A stretch of DNA of 64,000 nt from Gammaproteobacteria bacterium (GCA_030426355.1 JAUHYQ010000002.1:248001-312000), one strand, 5' to 3'; shown: positions 36,768 through 46,154, counted from the stretch's first letter. Notes: a model not told the origin generated them from the sequence alone. Program-made: numbers and translations.

Positions 36768-39098
36768 TTACGGTTTCATCTTATACGTAACCGTCAGAGC
36801 GAGCTGCCGGCCGTTGCCCAGAATAACGGTAGTCGGCCGGGAGAAATCATTCAGCTGCGGCTGACGAATCTGTGACGTGACATAGCCTTCGTCAAAGATG
36901 TTTTTGCCCCACACTGCAATATCCCAGCGATCGTTCTGCACGCCAAAGCGCGCGTTTACCAGTTCGCGACTTTCAACCCACTGGCGGTTGGCCGAGCGGG
37001 TGGGGGAGCCGCCGCGTTTGATGTAGTCGGCACGGGCGTACCAGTCCCAATCCTGTGAAAGCTGTCGGCTCATGTCCAAATACAGGTTCAGCTGGTTCTT
37101 CACCGTGCGACCCAGCTGATTACCGCTGACGTCCGTCGAACACAATCCCGGACAAACGCTGGTCAGCGACAGGTCAACAACACCGCTGTCGAATTCGGGA
37201 TCCGCGTGTGCGAAGCCACCGCCGACGGCTAACCAGTCGGTGACAGCGTAGCTGGCCTGCAACTCGATACCTTTGGAGGTGGCCGAGCCGGTGTTGCGAA
37301 CGATGGCGGTCACGAAGAGCGGATCCTGCGATGCTCCGCTGATCTGCAGGTCTTTCCAGTCAATGTAGTAGACGGCAACGTCGTACTGCAGGCGCCCGTC
37401 AGCCAGTTGACCCTTGGAACCCACTTCGTAGGTCGTGTTTTCTTCTTCATCGAAGAAGGCTTCGTCCGGGAACATCGCCGAGTAGTTGGCGTTAAAGCCA
37501 CCGGACTTGGTGCCCTTGGCGACGGAACCGTACAGCATAATGTCTTCATTCAGGTCGTAATCGTAAGTAATGCGCGGCGTGAAATACGACCAGTCGTTGC
37601 TCTGCAGGCCGCTGCCCGGAACGCCGAAGGACAGCACGCCGTCAACTTCCTTGTCTTCCTTGGTGTAGCGAGCTTCAACAGACAGGCGGCCGGCGGCACC
37701 AAAATCCCACTGGCCGCGACCGAAAAGAGCCCATACGTCCGTTTTGCCCTGATCCAAGCCGGCCAGCTGATTCGGCACCAGGGGGTTGAGAGTGAACACC
37801 GAATTCAGGTAAACGCCGAAGAAGCCTGGCGCAGCGATAGTCTCGGTCGGCCCCAGAGGCGGCAGGTTTGCTGTGTTGGACAGCGTGTTGGCGGTGGTGG
37901 ATTCAAAATCTTCCGTCGTCCAGAACGCACCGGCCAGCCAGCTGAAGTTGCCGCTGTCGCCGTTCAGACGGAATTCCTGGCTGATGGCCTTGTCATCCGT
38001 TGTGTTGAAGAACAGCAGGTTCAGGTTTTTGGTGCCCGGCACCATCATGTCCACAGTGTTGTAGGTCACGCCGTTGGAGTTGGCATCGTAGTCGGTTACG
38101 GCATCCCATTGTGCGTCGCTGTATGACGTCAAGCTGGTTAACGAGAGGTTGTCGTTAATGTCATAGACCAGTTCAAGGGCCAGCAGCGTAGATTGCGTTT
38201 CGGCGCCCTTGCCATTCGGGTCAACGTCGACATCATCACGGTGCTGCAATTCGCCGCAGTAGTAGTTAGCGCCGCCGAAGCCGTTGTCGCCGCAATTGTT
38301 GACGGCGTTATAAATACCGGCTGAGTCGATGTCTTTATCGGTGTAAAAGGCCATCAGCGTGCCGGAGAAGTTGTCGCTGAACTCTAACGCCAGTTTGCCC
38401 ATGATTGAGTTGCTGTCATAGCCGCCCAGGTTATCGCTGCTGGCAACGTTGTTGACCGTGCCGTCGAACTCGCGGTGAGAGAAGGCCAGCGTACCGCTCG
38501 CGGTATCGGAAAGCGGCCCGGACAATCGGAATCGGCCTTCATAGTATTCGTCGGAACCCGCGGACGCAGTCAGATCGAGTTCGGCTTCGTCGGAGGGGGC
38601 TGCAGTGACGTAGTTGATGGTGCCGGCGAAAGTGCTGCGCCCGTAAAGTGCGCTCTGCGGGCCTTTGACAACTTCAACTCGAGCCAGGTCGAGTAATTCC
38701 AGGTCGATGTTGTTGCGTGAGGGTAGGTAAACCCCGTCCAGAAACATGCCGACGTTGTTTTCGCGTCCTTGTGTGTTGGATTGAGCCAACCCACGAATGA
38801 CGGGCGTTGATAAAGCGCCGACGTTAAAATCCAGAAACGTCAAACCCGGCGTCAGCAAGGCAACATCGCTGAGTTGCTGAACCGTAGAATTCTTAAGTGT
38901 ATTTGCGGTCAACGCTGTAACGGACAGTGGAACGTCGGACAGCTGTTCTTCCGTTTTTCGCACTGTAACCGTGATTTCATCCGCACTTAGGGCGGTAATC
39001 GCGATGGGTGTTTCCCGTACATTTTCTGCTGCAAATACCGGAGCGCTTAATGCTCCCAAGGTGGCTACCGCGAGTGCGGCGCAAATTGACTTCGACAT
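36768..39098 (-). CDS. TonB-dependent outer-membrane receptor
   Basis: The protein has 776 residues, with a signal peptide ending near PVFAAEN. The plug starts with ITVTVRKTEEQLSDVPLSVT and contains VEVVKGPQSALYGRSTFAGT. The barrel ends LALTVTYKMKP. It belongs to the same broad class as the receptors at 827 and 55359. In the extracellular region it has several Cys (NNCGDNGFGGANYYCGEL). It heads a three-gene unit with two alpha/beta hydrolases and diverges from a MarR-family regulator, which probably controls it. Confidence 0.95.
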   Translation of the reverse strand: MSKSICAALAVATLGALSAPVFAAENVRETPIAITALSADEITVTVRKTEEQLSDVPLSVTALTANTLKNSTVQQLSDVALLTPGLTFLDFNVGALSTPVIRGLAQSNTQGRENNVGMFLDGVYLPSRNNIDLELLDLARVEVVKGPQSALYGRSTFAGTINYVTAAPSDEAELDLTASAGSDEYYEGRFRLSGPLSDTASGTLAFSHREFDGTVNNVASSDNLGGYDSNSIMGKLALEFSDNFSGTLMAFYTDKDIDSAGIYNAVNNCGDNGFGGANYYCGELQHRDDVDVDPNGKGAETQSTLLALELVYDINDNLSLTSLTSYSDAQWDAVTDYDANSNGVTYNTVDMMVPGTKNLNLLFFNTTDDKAISQEFRLNGDSGNFSWLAGAFWTTEDFESTTANTLSNTANLPPLGPTETIAAPGFFGVYLNSVFTLNPLVPNQLAGLDQGKTDVWALFGRGQWDFGAAGRLSVEARYTKEDKEVDGVLSFGVPGSGLQSNDWSYFTPRITYDYDLNEDIMLYGSVAKGTKSGGFNANYSAMFPDEAFFDEEENTTYEVGSKGQLADGRLQYDVAVYYIDWKDLQISGASQDPLFVTAIVRNTGSATSKGIELQASYAVTDWLAVGGGFAHADPEFDSGVVDLSLTSVCPGLCSTDVSGNQLGRTVKNQLNLYLDMSRQLSQDWDWYARADYIKRGGSPTRSANRQWVESRELVNARFGVQNDRWDIAVWGKNIFDEGYVTSQIRQPQLNDFSRPTTVILGNGRQLALTVTYKMKP

Positions 39099-39140
39099 TT
39101 TTCCAACCCCCAGGTTATTCGTCTAAGTTACTGCACACTT

Positions 39141-39189
39141 AACATATGCTTAACCCCAACCCATTGTCAATACGTCAACCTGTTGTCAA
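39141..39189. promoter_or_regulatory. Candidate MarR operator region
   Basis: The intergenic region between the TonB receptor (minus) and marR (plus) contains TTGTCAATACGTCAA (39164-39178), an imperfect palindrome of TTG-C...G-CAA type, a second TTGTCAA at 39183-39189, and a direct repeat of CTTAAC around 39138-39155. MarR proteins bind such half-sites between divergent promoters. The assignment is tentative. Confidence 0.35.
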
Positions 39190-39267
39190 GTTAGGCGCGA
39201 TTGCTGTAAATTGCAGAGCTCCAATGGGGCAAACGGGTTTCGCCGCATTGCAGTAGGGTGAGTCCAT

Positions 39268-39768
39268 ATGAGCAAGCAAGCAGTCAACACCATCGGCGAC
39301 GCGAAATCCCAAGCGGAGTGGAAGTATGTGCGCGCTTTTCAGGATTTTGTCGGCGAGCTCTTTCGCCTGAATACCCTGTATCTGAGCATAGCCGACAAGT
39401 ACGTTCAGGATACCAATGTCACAACCAGTGAATGGCGGGTAATCGCGAGCATGCAGTTCGGCGATTCGAAGACCGTGCCACAGGTGGCGCGATTTGTAGG
39501 GATTAGTCGACAGGCAGTCCGTCTAACCGTGCAAAAACTGAAATCCAAGGGGTTTGTCCGGCTGGATGCCAACCCCGATCACCGGCGGTCGCCACTGGTT
39601 TCGCTGACCCCGGCGGGCCGTGAACTTATGAGCTCGTTAACGGACATTCAGATTCAGCTGACCCACCTGTTTACCGACGGCTTGCAGCTGGATATTGCGT
39701 CGATTGACGAATTAACCAGACAGCTTGGCACACTTCGCGAGCAGGCAGAGGGCGTTGAGGAAAAATGA
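39268..39768 (+). CDS. MarR-family transcriptional regulator
   Basis: The product has 166 residues. The winged-helix segment is VPQVARFVGISRQAVRLTVQ followed by KLKSKGFVRLDANPDHRRSP, the usual recognition helix and wing of MarR proteins, flanked by helices for dimer formation. AGGGTG lies upstream of ATG 39268. Such regulators usually repress an adjacent divergent gene and release DNA when they bind a small aromatic or similar ligand. The natural target here is the TonB receptor and hydrolase unit on the other strand. Confidence 0.93.
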   Translation: MSKQAVNTIGDAKSQAEWKYVRAFQDFVGELFRLNTLYLSIADKYVQDTNVTTSEWRVIASMQFGDSKTVPQVARFVGISRQAVRLTVQKLKSKGFVRLDANPDHRRSPLVSLTPAGRELMSSLTDIQIQLTHLFTDGLQLDIASIDELTRQLGTLREQAEGVEEK

Positions 39769-39843
39769 TAGCCGAATACTCATTAACCAGTTAGCGGGTA
39801 TTCTGCATGCCGCGTCAGTCAGTGTCGTCGCAAGTCAGATGTA

Positions 39844-40716
39844 CTAAGAAGAGCTCTTAAGGGCGCTGCGAATTTCAGTGTACCGTTCCTCAATATGGGC
39901 GTTCATTGATTTGGCGCCAGCATCATCGAGCGGAAATATATAAAAATCGCTGCGGCGCAAGCCTGCAAGTATAAGCTTTGCCGTCATGTTCGGGTCTTGT
40001 CCCCACGCACTCATTCTGTCTTTTGATATCGAGGTACCGGGTCGCGGGCCACCGAATCTTTTTTGTCGAAAACTTGTTGAGTTCCACGCGTTGGTGTTAA
40101 CGACACCTGGGCAGACCACGCTAACATTGATGCCGTCCGGCGCCAGATCCTTTCGCATCGCATCCGACAGGCCAACGATCGCATGCTTTGTTCCAGCATA
40201 AGCCGATGGCGTAACGGGGCCGATCTTTGGTACGGCCACACCAAATCCCGATGATACGTTGACGATATGAGCGATTTCTGATTCCGTCGCTGCGACCTTT
40301 AGCAGTGGCACAAAATGGCGAACCATGTGGCACATTCCAAATACGTTTACCGAAAAAAGCCACTCCACATCGCTTGCGCTTGTTTCATGCAACCTAGTGA
40401 TCAAGTTAACGCCCGCGACGTTAAAAAGCAGGTTGATCTTCCCAAAGACTTCCTCGATGTGGTTAGCGAGGCCAATTACTTTCGCTTCGCTGGAGATGTC
40501 GCACTCCATCGCAATAGCCTGTGCGCCCAGATCCCGGATTACGTTTGCCACTTCCTCGGCTGGTTGTCGGCGCTGGTCCACAATAACTATGCTTAGCGTG
40601 TTTCTCTCGGAGAGTGGGCTAGCGCTGGCAAGCTCAATCGCGAGACTTCGCGCAATTCCGCTTGCAGCGCCTGTGACCACAATGACGCTGCCTGATATCG
40701 GGTAGTTGCGCGGCAT
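39844..40716 (-). CDS. Short-chain dehydrogenase/reductase (SDR 1 of island)
   Basis: About 290 residues from ATG 40716 (MPRNYPISGSVIVVTG); ATG 40743 is an alternative that would overlap the PPOX gene by eight bases. The cofactor motif is TGAASGIA, the structural motif is LFNVAG, and the active site is IVNVSSGFG with YAGTK (Tyr and Lys). It is an oxidoreductase acting on a hydroxyl or keto group with NAD(P). It is the last gene of the nine-gene operon that begins with tetR at 46793. Confidence 0.88.
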   Translation of the reverse strand: MPRNYPISGSVIVVTGAASGIARSLAIELASASPLSERNTLSIVIVDQRRQPAEEVANVIRDLGAQAIAMECDISSEAKVIGLANHIEEVFGKINLLFNVAGVNLITRLHETSASDVEWLFSVNVFGMCHMVRHFVPLLKVAATESEIAHIVNVSSGFGVAVPKIGPVTPSAYAGTKHAIVGLSDAMRKDLAPDGINVSVVCPGVVNTNAWNSTSFRQKRFGGPRPGTSISKDRMSAWGQDPNMTAKLILAGLRRSDFYIFPLDDAGAKSMNAHIEERYTEIRSALKSSS

Positions 40717-40735
40717 AGAATATGATGCCCGAGGC

Positions 40736-41290
40736 TCAGGCATTTCGGCCAGGGACCACCTGTGTCTCTTGCTGGTCGGCAAGCCAGATCTGGCGAGGGG
40801 CATAGCCGTATTTACGGTTCAGGTGTTCCGTAAAAACAATCCGCTCCGGGTCGATGCGTGCAAGCTGCACTCGCGGGGCTTCGATAAGTGGCCGACCTAC
40901 TTCCGATGATGATGCCTGCCATTTGAATATCTTCATGCCGTGCTGCCAATCTGGCGTGTCTACATCCAGCAGCGTAGCCTTCCCAAATATTTGGCAGCCC
41001 ATCACACAGGCCCAGCCGGCCATGGGATTGGCAATGGCAATTGAAACACGCGGGTCGCGGCGTATGGCCCATATCTTTGGGCTTTTTGGTTGGGGAAGGA
41101 TATACAACTGCAAGCCGTCGATATAGTACTCAACAGGACTGACGATCGGTGAGCCGTCCTTTTTTACGGTTGCCAGATAAGCAATATTTGTTAGGGTTAG
41201 AACGCGTTCAATACGTTTTTCCAGCTCATCACGCGGCATCGCCGCCGTTGGCCAAGGCTCCTGTTCTAACCAAGGGTGTGCGAGACTCAT
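40736..41290 (-). CDS. PPOX-class (pyridoxamine oxidase-fold) flavin protein
   Basis: The protein has 184 residues with the split-barrel FMN/F420-binding fold. Recognisable parts are IAYLATVKKDGSPIVSPVEY, IWAIRRDPRVSIAIANP and the later EAPRVQLARIDPERIVF. Members reduce or oxidise small molecules with FMN or F420, or bind heme. The start overlaps the upstream SDR stop by four bases. Its presence in a catabolic operon suggests a flavin-linked reduction step; a role as a cofactor-binding accessory is also possible. Confidence 0.8.
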   Translation of the reverse strand: MSLAHPWLEQEPWPTAAMPRDELEKRIERVLTLTNIAYLATVKKDGSPIVSPVEYYIDGLQLYILPQPKSPKIWAIRRDPRVSIAIANPMAGWACVMGCQIFGKATLLDVDTPDWQHGMKIFKWQASSSEVGRPLIEAPRVQLARIDPERIVFTEHLNRKYGYAPRQIWLADQQETQVVPGRNA

Positions 41291-42099
41291 TGATTAGCGC
41301 TCCACTTCATGAAGTTAACCATCTGCTTTGTGAATGCGACCGGGTCTTCGGCCGCCAGTTGTGCCACCTTAAGAGTGGGTTCAATGCAGATTTTGACCTC
41401 CTGTTCTCTGGAAACTATGGCATCTGCAACTCGCGCACCACATTCTTCCGGCAGGATCTGCAGTTTGCCTCCCCCATAATCGTTGCGGCCAAATTCCTCA
41501 CCACTCGAAGTTAAAGCATGTTTTGCGATATTGCTGGGAATGCCGGCAATAACAAGTATCGTTACGGCTATGTTGTCTTCGTAGTGCTCGACACGCAGCG
41601 TGTCGTAGAAGCCGTGCAGCGCGTGCTTAGCAGCACAGTATGTTGTACGGAACGGAACAGCATGTTTGCCGGCAACCGATGAGGTCACCATGAAATGACC
41701 TGACTGCTGTTCAATAAACCGGGGGAGCACCAGTTTTGTCAGCGCTATCGGGCCAAAGAAATCAACCTCCATGATCCGGCGGTCGACTTCCAGATCGGTG
41801 TCTTTTGCCAGCGACCGCTGCGAAATACCAGCGTTGTTGATCAGTACATCAAGCTGATCGAATTTCCCCAGTACCTCGTTGGCGGCCGCCTTGCGTTCAT
41901 TTGGGTCGGTAATATCAAACGCTGCGAGGTGGATCAGTCCGGGGCCGTCGGGCATTTTGCCTACAGCGGTTTCCAGTTCATCAGCATCTTTGCCTGACAT
42001 GATGATATTGGCCCCTTCGCGCCGAAAGACTCTGGCCATGCCTTCGCCCACGCCGGATGATGCCCCGGTTACCCAAATGGTTTTTCCCGCTAGCTTCAT
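41287..42099 (-). CDS. Short-chain dehydrogenase/reductase (SDR 2 of island)
   Basis: The product has 270 residues. The cofactor motif is TGASSGVG near the N-terminus, with LINNAG and FMVTSSVAGKHAVPFRTTYC then AAKHA, giving the active-site Ser, Tyr and Lys (YCAAK). The ATG at 42099 has CGGAGAAAAG just upstream, so this gene has its own strong ribosome site. It resembles SDR family 7-like reductases. It overlaps the following PPOX gene by four bases. Confidence 0.92.
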   Translation of the reverse strand: MKLAGKTIWVTGASSGVGEGMARVFRREGANIIMSGKDADELETAVGKMPDGPGLIHLAAFDITDPNERKAAANEVLGKFDQLDVLINNAGISQRSLAKDTDLEVDRRIMEVDFFGPIALTKLVLPRFIEQQSGHFMVTSSVAGKHAVPFRTTYCAAKHALHGFYDTLRVEHYEDNIAVTILVIAGIPSNIAKHALTSSGEEFGRNDYGGGKLQILPEECGARVADAIVSREQEVKICIEPTLKVAQLAAEDPVAFTKQMVNFMKWSANQ

Positions 42100-42160
42100 G
42101 GGTCTTTTCTCCGTTTCTTATGGCTATTTCTGACTTTTTTGGCGCAGGCTGATAATTCTC

Positions 42161-42874
42161 TTACCAGGCGATCGTTCTGCCCGTGTAGTCGCGGTAGCTT
42201 CCGCTATCTGACATCGTCAGTGAATCAATCAAAGGGCGCAGGGAGCTAACACTTTCCTCAATGCCGACGCCGGCATTTCCCCACGCATCCATTCGCGTCT
42301 TAACCGCCCCGGGGCAAAACAGTGCCGCAATGATGTCGCGGTCTCTTAGCTGCTTGGCTATGACGGTAGTGGCTTTATTTAAAGCCGTTTTGCTGGTTCC
42401 GTAAGCAATAGCCGGCAAGCAGCGTTCCACAATGGAGCCCACATTGCTCGTAATGTTGACGATCTTTTTTTGCTCACTTGCAGCCACATTGTCGACCAAA
42501 ACCTCCGCCAGCTTAATTGGCGCAAAGGTATTCGTCTCAATGACCTGTTGCCAGACGCTGTAATCAATTGAACCGAAATGTTGTCTGTGAATATTTTCAG
42601 CAATGGGTACCGGGCCGATAATGCCTGCATTGTTCAACAGCACATCAATCGGGATGTTCTTATATTGATCACCGAGCGCATCGATGGCCGCGTGATCGCA
42701 GATATCCAGTTTCTCAACGGCGATTGCAGGATTCTCCTTAGCCAATGCCTGCAGTTCGTCCGCTTTTTCGGGAGTGCGGCAGCAGGCAATTACTTCCCAG
42801 CCATCCGCTGCGTACTGACGCACAAACTCAAGTCCGATTCCCTGGTTCGCGCCAGTAACTAAAATGATAGACAT
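42161..42874 (-). CDS. Short-chain dehydrogenase/reductase (SDR 3 of island)
   Basis: About 237 residues from ATG 42874 (MSIILVTGANQGIG), with AGGA just upstream; a longer frame from 42928 would overlap the CMD gene and is unlikely. Motifs are TGANQGIG, LLNNAG and a SNVGSI / YGTSK active site. It resembles the carbonyl-reductase/sniffer type of SDR. The C-terminus is short. It is one of four SDRs in the operon, which points to several successive oxidations or reductions of one substrate. Confidence 0.9.
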   Translation of the reverse strand: MSIILVTGANQGIGLEFVRQYAADGWEVIACCRTPEKADELQALAKENPAIAVEKLDICDHAAIDALGDQYKNIPIDVLLNNAGIIGPVPIAENIHRQHFGSIDYSVWQQVIETNTFAPIKLAEVLVDNVAASEQKKIVNITSNVGSIVERCLPAIAYGTSKTALNKATTVIAKQLRDRDIIAALFCPGAVKTRMDAWGNAGVGIEESVSSLRPLIDSLTMSDSGSYRDYTGRTIAW

Positions 42875-42902
42875 ATATATGCTTCCTGTTGGCAATAGTC
42901 GT

Positions 42903-43454
42903 TCAAAACCCCTGCAGGCCTTCATCAAGTGGCGTGCCGAAGGAATTCATTGCCATGGCAACGAGTGTGTACTGCCCGACCGCAAAAACAATATCCATCA
43001 TCTGTTGATCATCGTATGCCTCGGCCAGCTCCGCCCATGTGGCATCACCGATTTTTTGATGAGCGTGCAATTCTTCGGCCGCTCGCAACAGGGCCGCTTC
43101 AACTGGCATCCAGCCGGATGCCGCGGACCCTTCCTTGCAGCGATCAATTTCTTGTTCGGTCATGTCGGCTTTCTGGGCAATCAGCCGATGTTGGGCCCAT
43201 TCGTACTCGGCCTGGCAGAGCCAGGCAGTCCGGAGAATCAGCAATTCTCGCTCCCGGGCAGGCAGCGTGGATGTTGGCCCGAGTACGTGTGCACTGAGTT
43301 GGCCAACTCGCCTCGACGCTTCAGGGTGGCGTGCCAGCGTGCCGGCCAGGTTGTAGAAGCCGCCTTTGCGATACGCGCCCTCAAGCTGTTGCCGCTGTTT
43401 ATCGGTCCACTCATTTTCCAACAGCGGTGGGATTCTGTTCTGACTCGGTTTCAT
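42903..43454 (-). CDS. Carboxymuconolactone decarboxylase/AhpD-family protein
   Basis: The protein has 183 residues. The all-helical CMD fold is visible in LPARERELLILRTAWLCQAE and YEWAQHRLIAQKADMTEQEI. The typical CxxC of AhpD is absent; a single Cys (LCQAE) and the EWAQH histidine are what remain, so a redox-disulfide role is unlikely and a decarboxylase or lactone-type activity is more plausible. It sits between the SDR 3 and MFS genes. No clear ribosome site precedes the ATG at 43454. Confidence 0.85.
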   Translation of the reverse strand: MKPSQNRIPPLLENEWTDKQRQQLEGAYRKGGFYNLAGTLARHPEASRRVGQLSAHVLGPTSTLPARERELLILRTAWLCQAEYEWAQHRLIAQKADMTEQEIDRCKEGSAASGWMPVEAALLRAAEELHAHQKIGDATWAELAEAYDDQQMMDIVFAVGQYTLVAMAMNSFGTPLDEGLQGF

Positions 43455-43463
43455 ATAATTAAA

Positions 43464-44789
43464 TTACGTCGGTTGTGTGGTTACGGCATCTGTTTTTCGC
43501 AGGCGGAAAAAAAGTATCACTGTGCCAAGAGCGACTGCTGCGTTCATGGTGCTCATCATTAAGAACGTAGCGTCGGGGCCAAAGGCGTCGAATAGCCAGC
43601 CGCCAACAAATGTCAGAACAACTATTCCGAGCGATCCGGCGAAGCCAAACGTACCGAAAACCACGCCTCTACTTTCTACGGGAGCTACCTGACCGACTAA
43701 AGTGCCGGCGCTGATCACCACGCTGGCCTCGCCGGCACCCGCCAGAATCGCCGCCGCTATCATTGCACCCGCAAGAGGGTCGTCGACAAGCGACAGGCTC
43801 ATATAGCCCGCGCTGGCCAGCGTGAACGCAAGTCCAATTGCAATCAGGCGTGGCACCTTATCCAGAATCATGCCCATAAAGAGCGGCCATATCAGTGCCG
43901 CGCCCGACGTGATGCCGAATACCATTCCCGCCCGCGCGATAGCTTCACTCGGCGACATGCCGGCAGCAATTCCGCTTTGCGAGACCCAGAGCGACATAAA
44001 CGCGGTAATAATCACCAGATCGCCTTTTGACGCAAAGGCCGTCACATAGCTCAACGCGATGAGAGGCCGTTCTCGGGCCAGCGTAAGTCCTTTCAGTGCG
44101 AGCCGTGGAAGGCTCATGCGGTTGCCTGATGTTCTTGCACCCGGCCCCTGCAGTCCCCGGTGCATCAATACTGCCATTAGCAGGGCTACCGCGGCGCAGC
44201 CCCAGAAGGTGATCCGCAGGGCGAGCGCTTCATCGAACCCTTGTTCGCCAAGAACCCGGGGTAATTTCGATACCCCGACCGCCATCGTGATTATGCCAAG
44301 CCCATTTATTATGGCTACAATACCTAACCATCGGCCACGAAACTTGTCGTCGATGTATTCGGCCAGACACGTAGAAAGCATCACAGTCGAGACCGTTGCG
44401 CCAAAAGCATAGAGAATACGAAGCGCAACCAACTGATACTCGCTTGTAGCCATCGGGTAGGCAGCGAGTCCCGCTGACAGCATGACCAGACCTGTGACAT
44501 AAACCCGGCGTCGGCCCACGCGGTCCGACCAGGCGCCGATCAATCCGGAGATCGCTATCTGAACAGTTTCTTGTACGGTTATAAGCAAGCCCGATAAAGT
44601 GCCTTGCCGGGCAGTAGGGATACCCAGTACTTCGAAAAGATACGGGTTCATAAAATTAAGGAACGTTACGAGGCCAATGGTCCAGAAGGTGGCAAACAGG
44701 ATTGTTTGGGCATTGCTTCGAGTAACGCCCTCGGCCATGACAAATGGACCAATGTGATCACGGTTTACGAATTGGGCGGACGTTGCCAC
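43464..44789 (-). CDS. MFS transporter (paralog B, catabolic island)
   Basis: The product has 441 residues with twelve membrane helices. The loop motif GAWSDRVGRRRVYVTG follows helix 2 and YVTAFASKGDLVIITAF opens the second half, matching the subfamily of the proteins at 15094 and 59135. The start is GTG at 44789, supported by TGGAG about ten bases upstream; it begins three bases after the previous stop. In the operon it is the likely inner-membrane carrier for the imported compound or its breakdown product. Confidence 0.9.
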   Translation of the reverse strand: MATSAQFVNRDHIGPFVMAEGVTRSNAQTILFATFWTIGLVTFLNFMNPYLFEVLGIPTARQGTLSGLLITVQETVQIAISGLIGAWSDRVGRRRVYVTGLVMLSAGLAAYPMATSEYQLVALRILYAFGATVSTVMLSTCLAEYIDDKFRGRWLGIVAIINGLGIITMAVGVSKLPRVLGEQGFDEALALRITFWGCAAVALLMAVLMHRGLQGPGARTSGNRMSLPRLALKGLTLARERPLIALSYVTAFASKGDLVIITAFMSLWVSQSGIAAGMSPSEAIARAGMVFGITSGAALIWPLFMGMILDKVPRLIAIGLAFTLASAGYMSLSLVDDPLAGAMIAAAILAGAGEASVVISAGTLVGQVAPVESRGVVFGTFGFAGSLGIVVLTFVGGWLFDAFGPDATFLMMSTMNAAVALGTVILFFRLRKTDAVTTQPT

Positions 44790-44792
44790 GCT

Positions 44793-45551
44793 TTACCACT
44801 CCAGAAGTTGAGCATCGCGATAAAATCCGCCACTGGGCCCGGTATTATCAAGCGTTGCGGCCCAGACAATACCTTTGGCGCCCTCGGATACGGTGCGAGC
44901 TCCAAGCTCTTCCATCCTCGGAAATGTGGCTGTAAAGCCCGGGCAGACTGCATTGACTTTAATTCCGGCTTCGTGAAGTTCATCCGAGAACCTTGCCGTA
45001 AGAGCGTTTAGTGCGGCTTTTGCAATGCCGTAGGCCGGTGGTGCCTTCGATTTTCCGGTAAGCCCAAGCAGCGGGTCACTGTGCAAGCCGGCACTGCTGG
45101 AGACATTCACGATGCGCGCGTGACCACTCTTTCGAAGGAGAGGAATGGCTGCCTGAGTTATGCGCCAGGTTCCCAACAGGGTAACCTCTATGATCTGCCG
45201 GGCACCATCAAGGTCAGCAGTTGATGGCGGTGCCATGTTACGACCCGCGCTCCCGGTTGCATTATTAACCAATATATCGAGCTTACCGTGCTGATTGCCT
45301 ATGACCTCGATGATGCTTCTTACGCTCTCTGCGTTTGAAATATCAAGCGCGTGACCGGTTACGTCCAGCCCCTCATCGCGCAGTGTTGATGCCAGTGCCT
45401 CGGCTTTACCGGAGTCTCGTGCGGTCAAAAAAACTGCCATCCCGAGTTGGCCAAGTTGACGACAGACCTCGAATCCAATGCCTTGGGCGCGACTGCAGCC
45501 GGTTACAAGGGCAACACGATGTGCATTACTCAATTCGATTGCTCCCGGCAC
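44793..45551 (-). CDS. Short-chain dehydrogenase/reductase (SDR 4 of island)
   Basis: The protein has 252 residues. Motifs are TGCSRAQGIG for the cofactor, LVNNATG in place of NNAG, and IVNVSSSAGLHS with YGIAK for catalysis. The C-terminal GFTATFPRMEELGARTV is typical of plant-type carbonyl reductases and related SDRs. The start is GTG 45551, which overlaps the NTF2-like gene by 22 bases. It is the third gene of the operon. Confidence 0.9.
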   Translation of the reverse strand: MPGAIELSNAHRVALVTGCSRAQGIGFEVCRQLGQLGMAVFLTARDSGKAEALASTLRDEGLDVTGHALDISNAESVRSIIEVIGNQHGKLDILVNNATGSAGRNMAPPSTADLDGARQIIEVTLLGTWRITQAAIPLLRKSGHARIVNVSSSAGLHSDPLLGLTGKSKAPPAYGIAKAALNALTARFSDELHEAGIKVNAVCPGFTATFPRMEELGARTVSEGAKGIVWAATLDNTGPSGGFYRDAQLLEW

Positions 45552-46099
45552 TTGAAGCGGGGGCAGTTATAGCAATTAGCCTCGCATATATCTGCAATCA
45601 GCTTTCTGAATGCGGGACGAACCTTGTCTTCCTTATCTGCAAATACACTTTTATAGGTTGCCGGATGCGTGCAGGCTTCGATGTAAGTGTTCATTTTCCA
45701 GCCGTCGGGCTTGCGTGTTAAGACCGCGAAACCAGGGTCGGTGCCGCTGGCCGCCGGGCCCATGATTGCCTTTATGTCCCACTCTGCATCGAATGCCACC
45801 ACGGCTATGTTTGGGGCAACCAGTTTCGCGCGTATATTTACAAAGTTGTACCACAGGGCGACGATGAGCTGTTTCTTGCGCTCTGGCGACCAATAGTCGA
45901 TGAGTTCTTCCCAAGTGGTGAAGACATCAACACCTCGCCCATCGGGATGGTTGCTATCTTTTGTTCTTTCCATGGGTCGATAGTAGGGAGCGTCATTGGT
46001 ATCCCACATGTCGATAAGTGACGAGTAGTTGTCCTGATCGTTCCAGCGCGCTGTGTATTCAGCAAAAAACGCTTCCATTTCTCGTTGCAGATCGGTCAT
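45530..46099 (-). CDS. NTF2/SnoaL-like protein with a Cys-rich C-terminus
   Basis: The product has 189 residues. The N-terminal helices and curved sheet (EMEAFFAEYTARWNDQDNYS, then VAFDAEWDIKAIMGPAAS) fit the NTF2/SnoaL cone fold used by many small isomerases, dehydratases and cyclases. The C-terminal end contains CEANCYNCPRFKC, four Cys that could bind metal or form disulfides, which is unusual for the fold. It follows tetR by 55 bases and overlaps SDR 4. The reaction is unknown. Confidence 0.65.
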   Translation of the reverse strand: MTDLQREMEAFFAEYTARWNDQDNYSSLIDMWDTNDAPYYRPMERTKDSNHPDGRGVDVFTTWEELIDYWSPERKKQLIVALWYNFVNIRAKLVAPNIAVVAFDAEWDIKAIMGPAASGTDPGFAVLTRKPDGWKMNTYIEACTHPATYKSVFADKEDKVRPAFRKLIADICEANCYNCPRFKCREQSN

Positions 46100-46154
46100 C
46101 TTGTGCTCTTTTATGGTTTCAATAAAAACGGCGTGATGGTGCTGGACTAGCTTC

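Noticed and set aside
37407-38126. A 239-codon plus-strand frame
   Set aside because: It runs antisense to the conserved TonB receptor barrel and shows no domain.
42903-43454. AhpD peroxidase partner for katG
   Set aside because: The CxxC pair needed for AhpD function is missing and the gene is embedded in the SDR operon.
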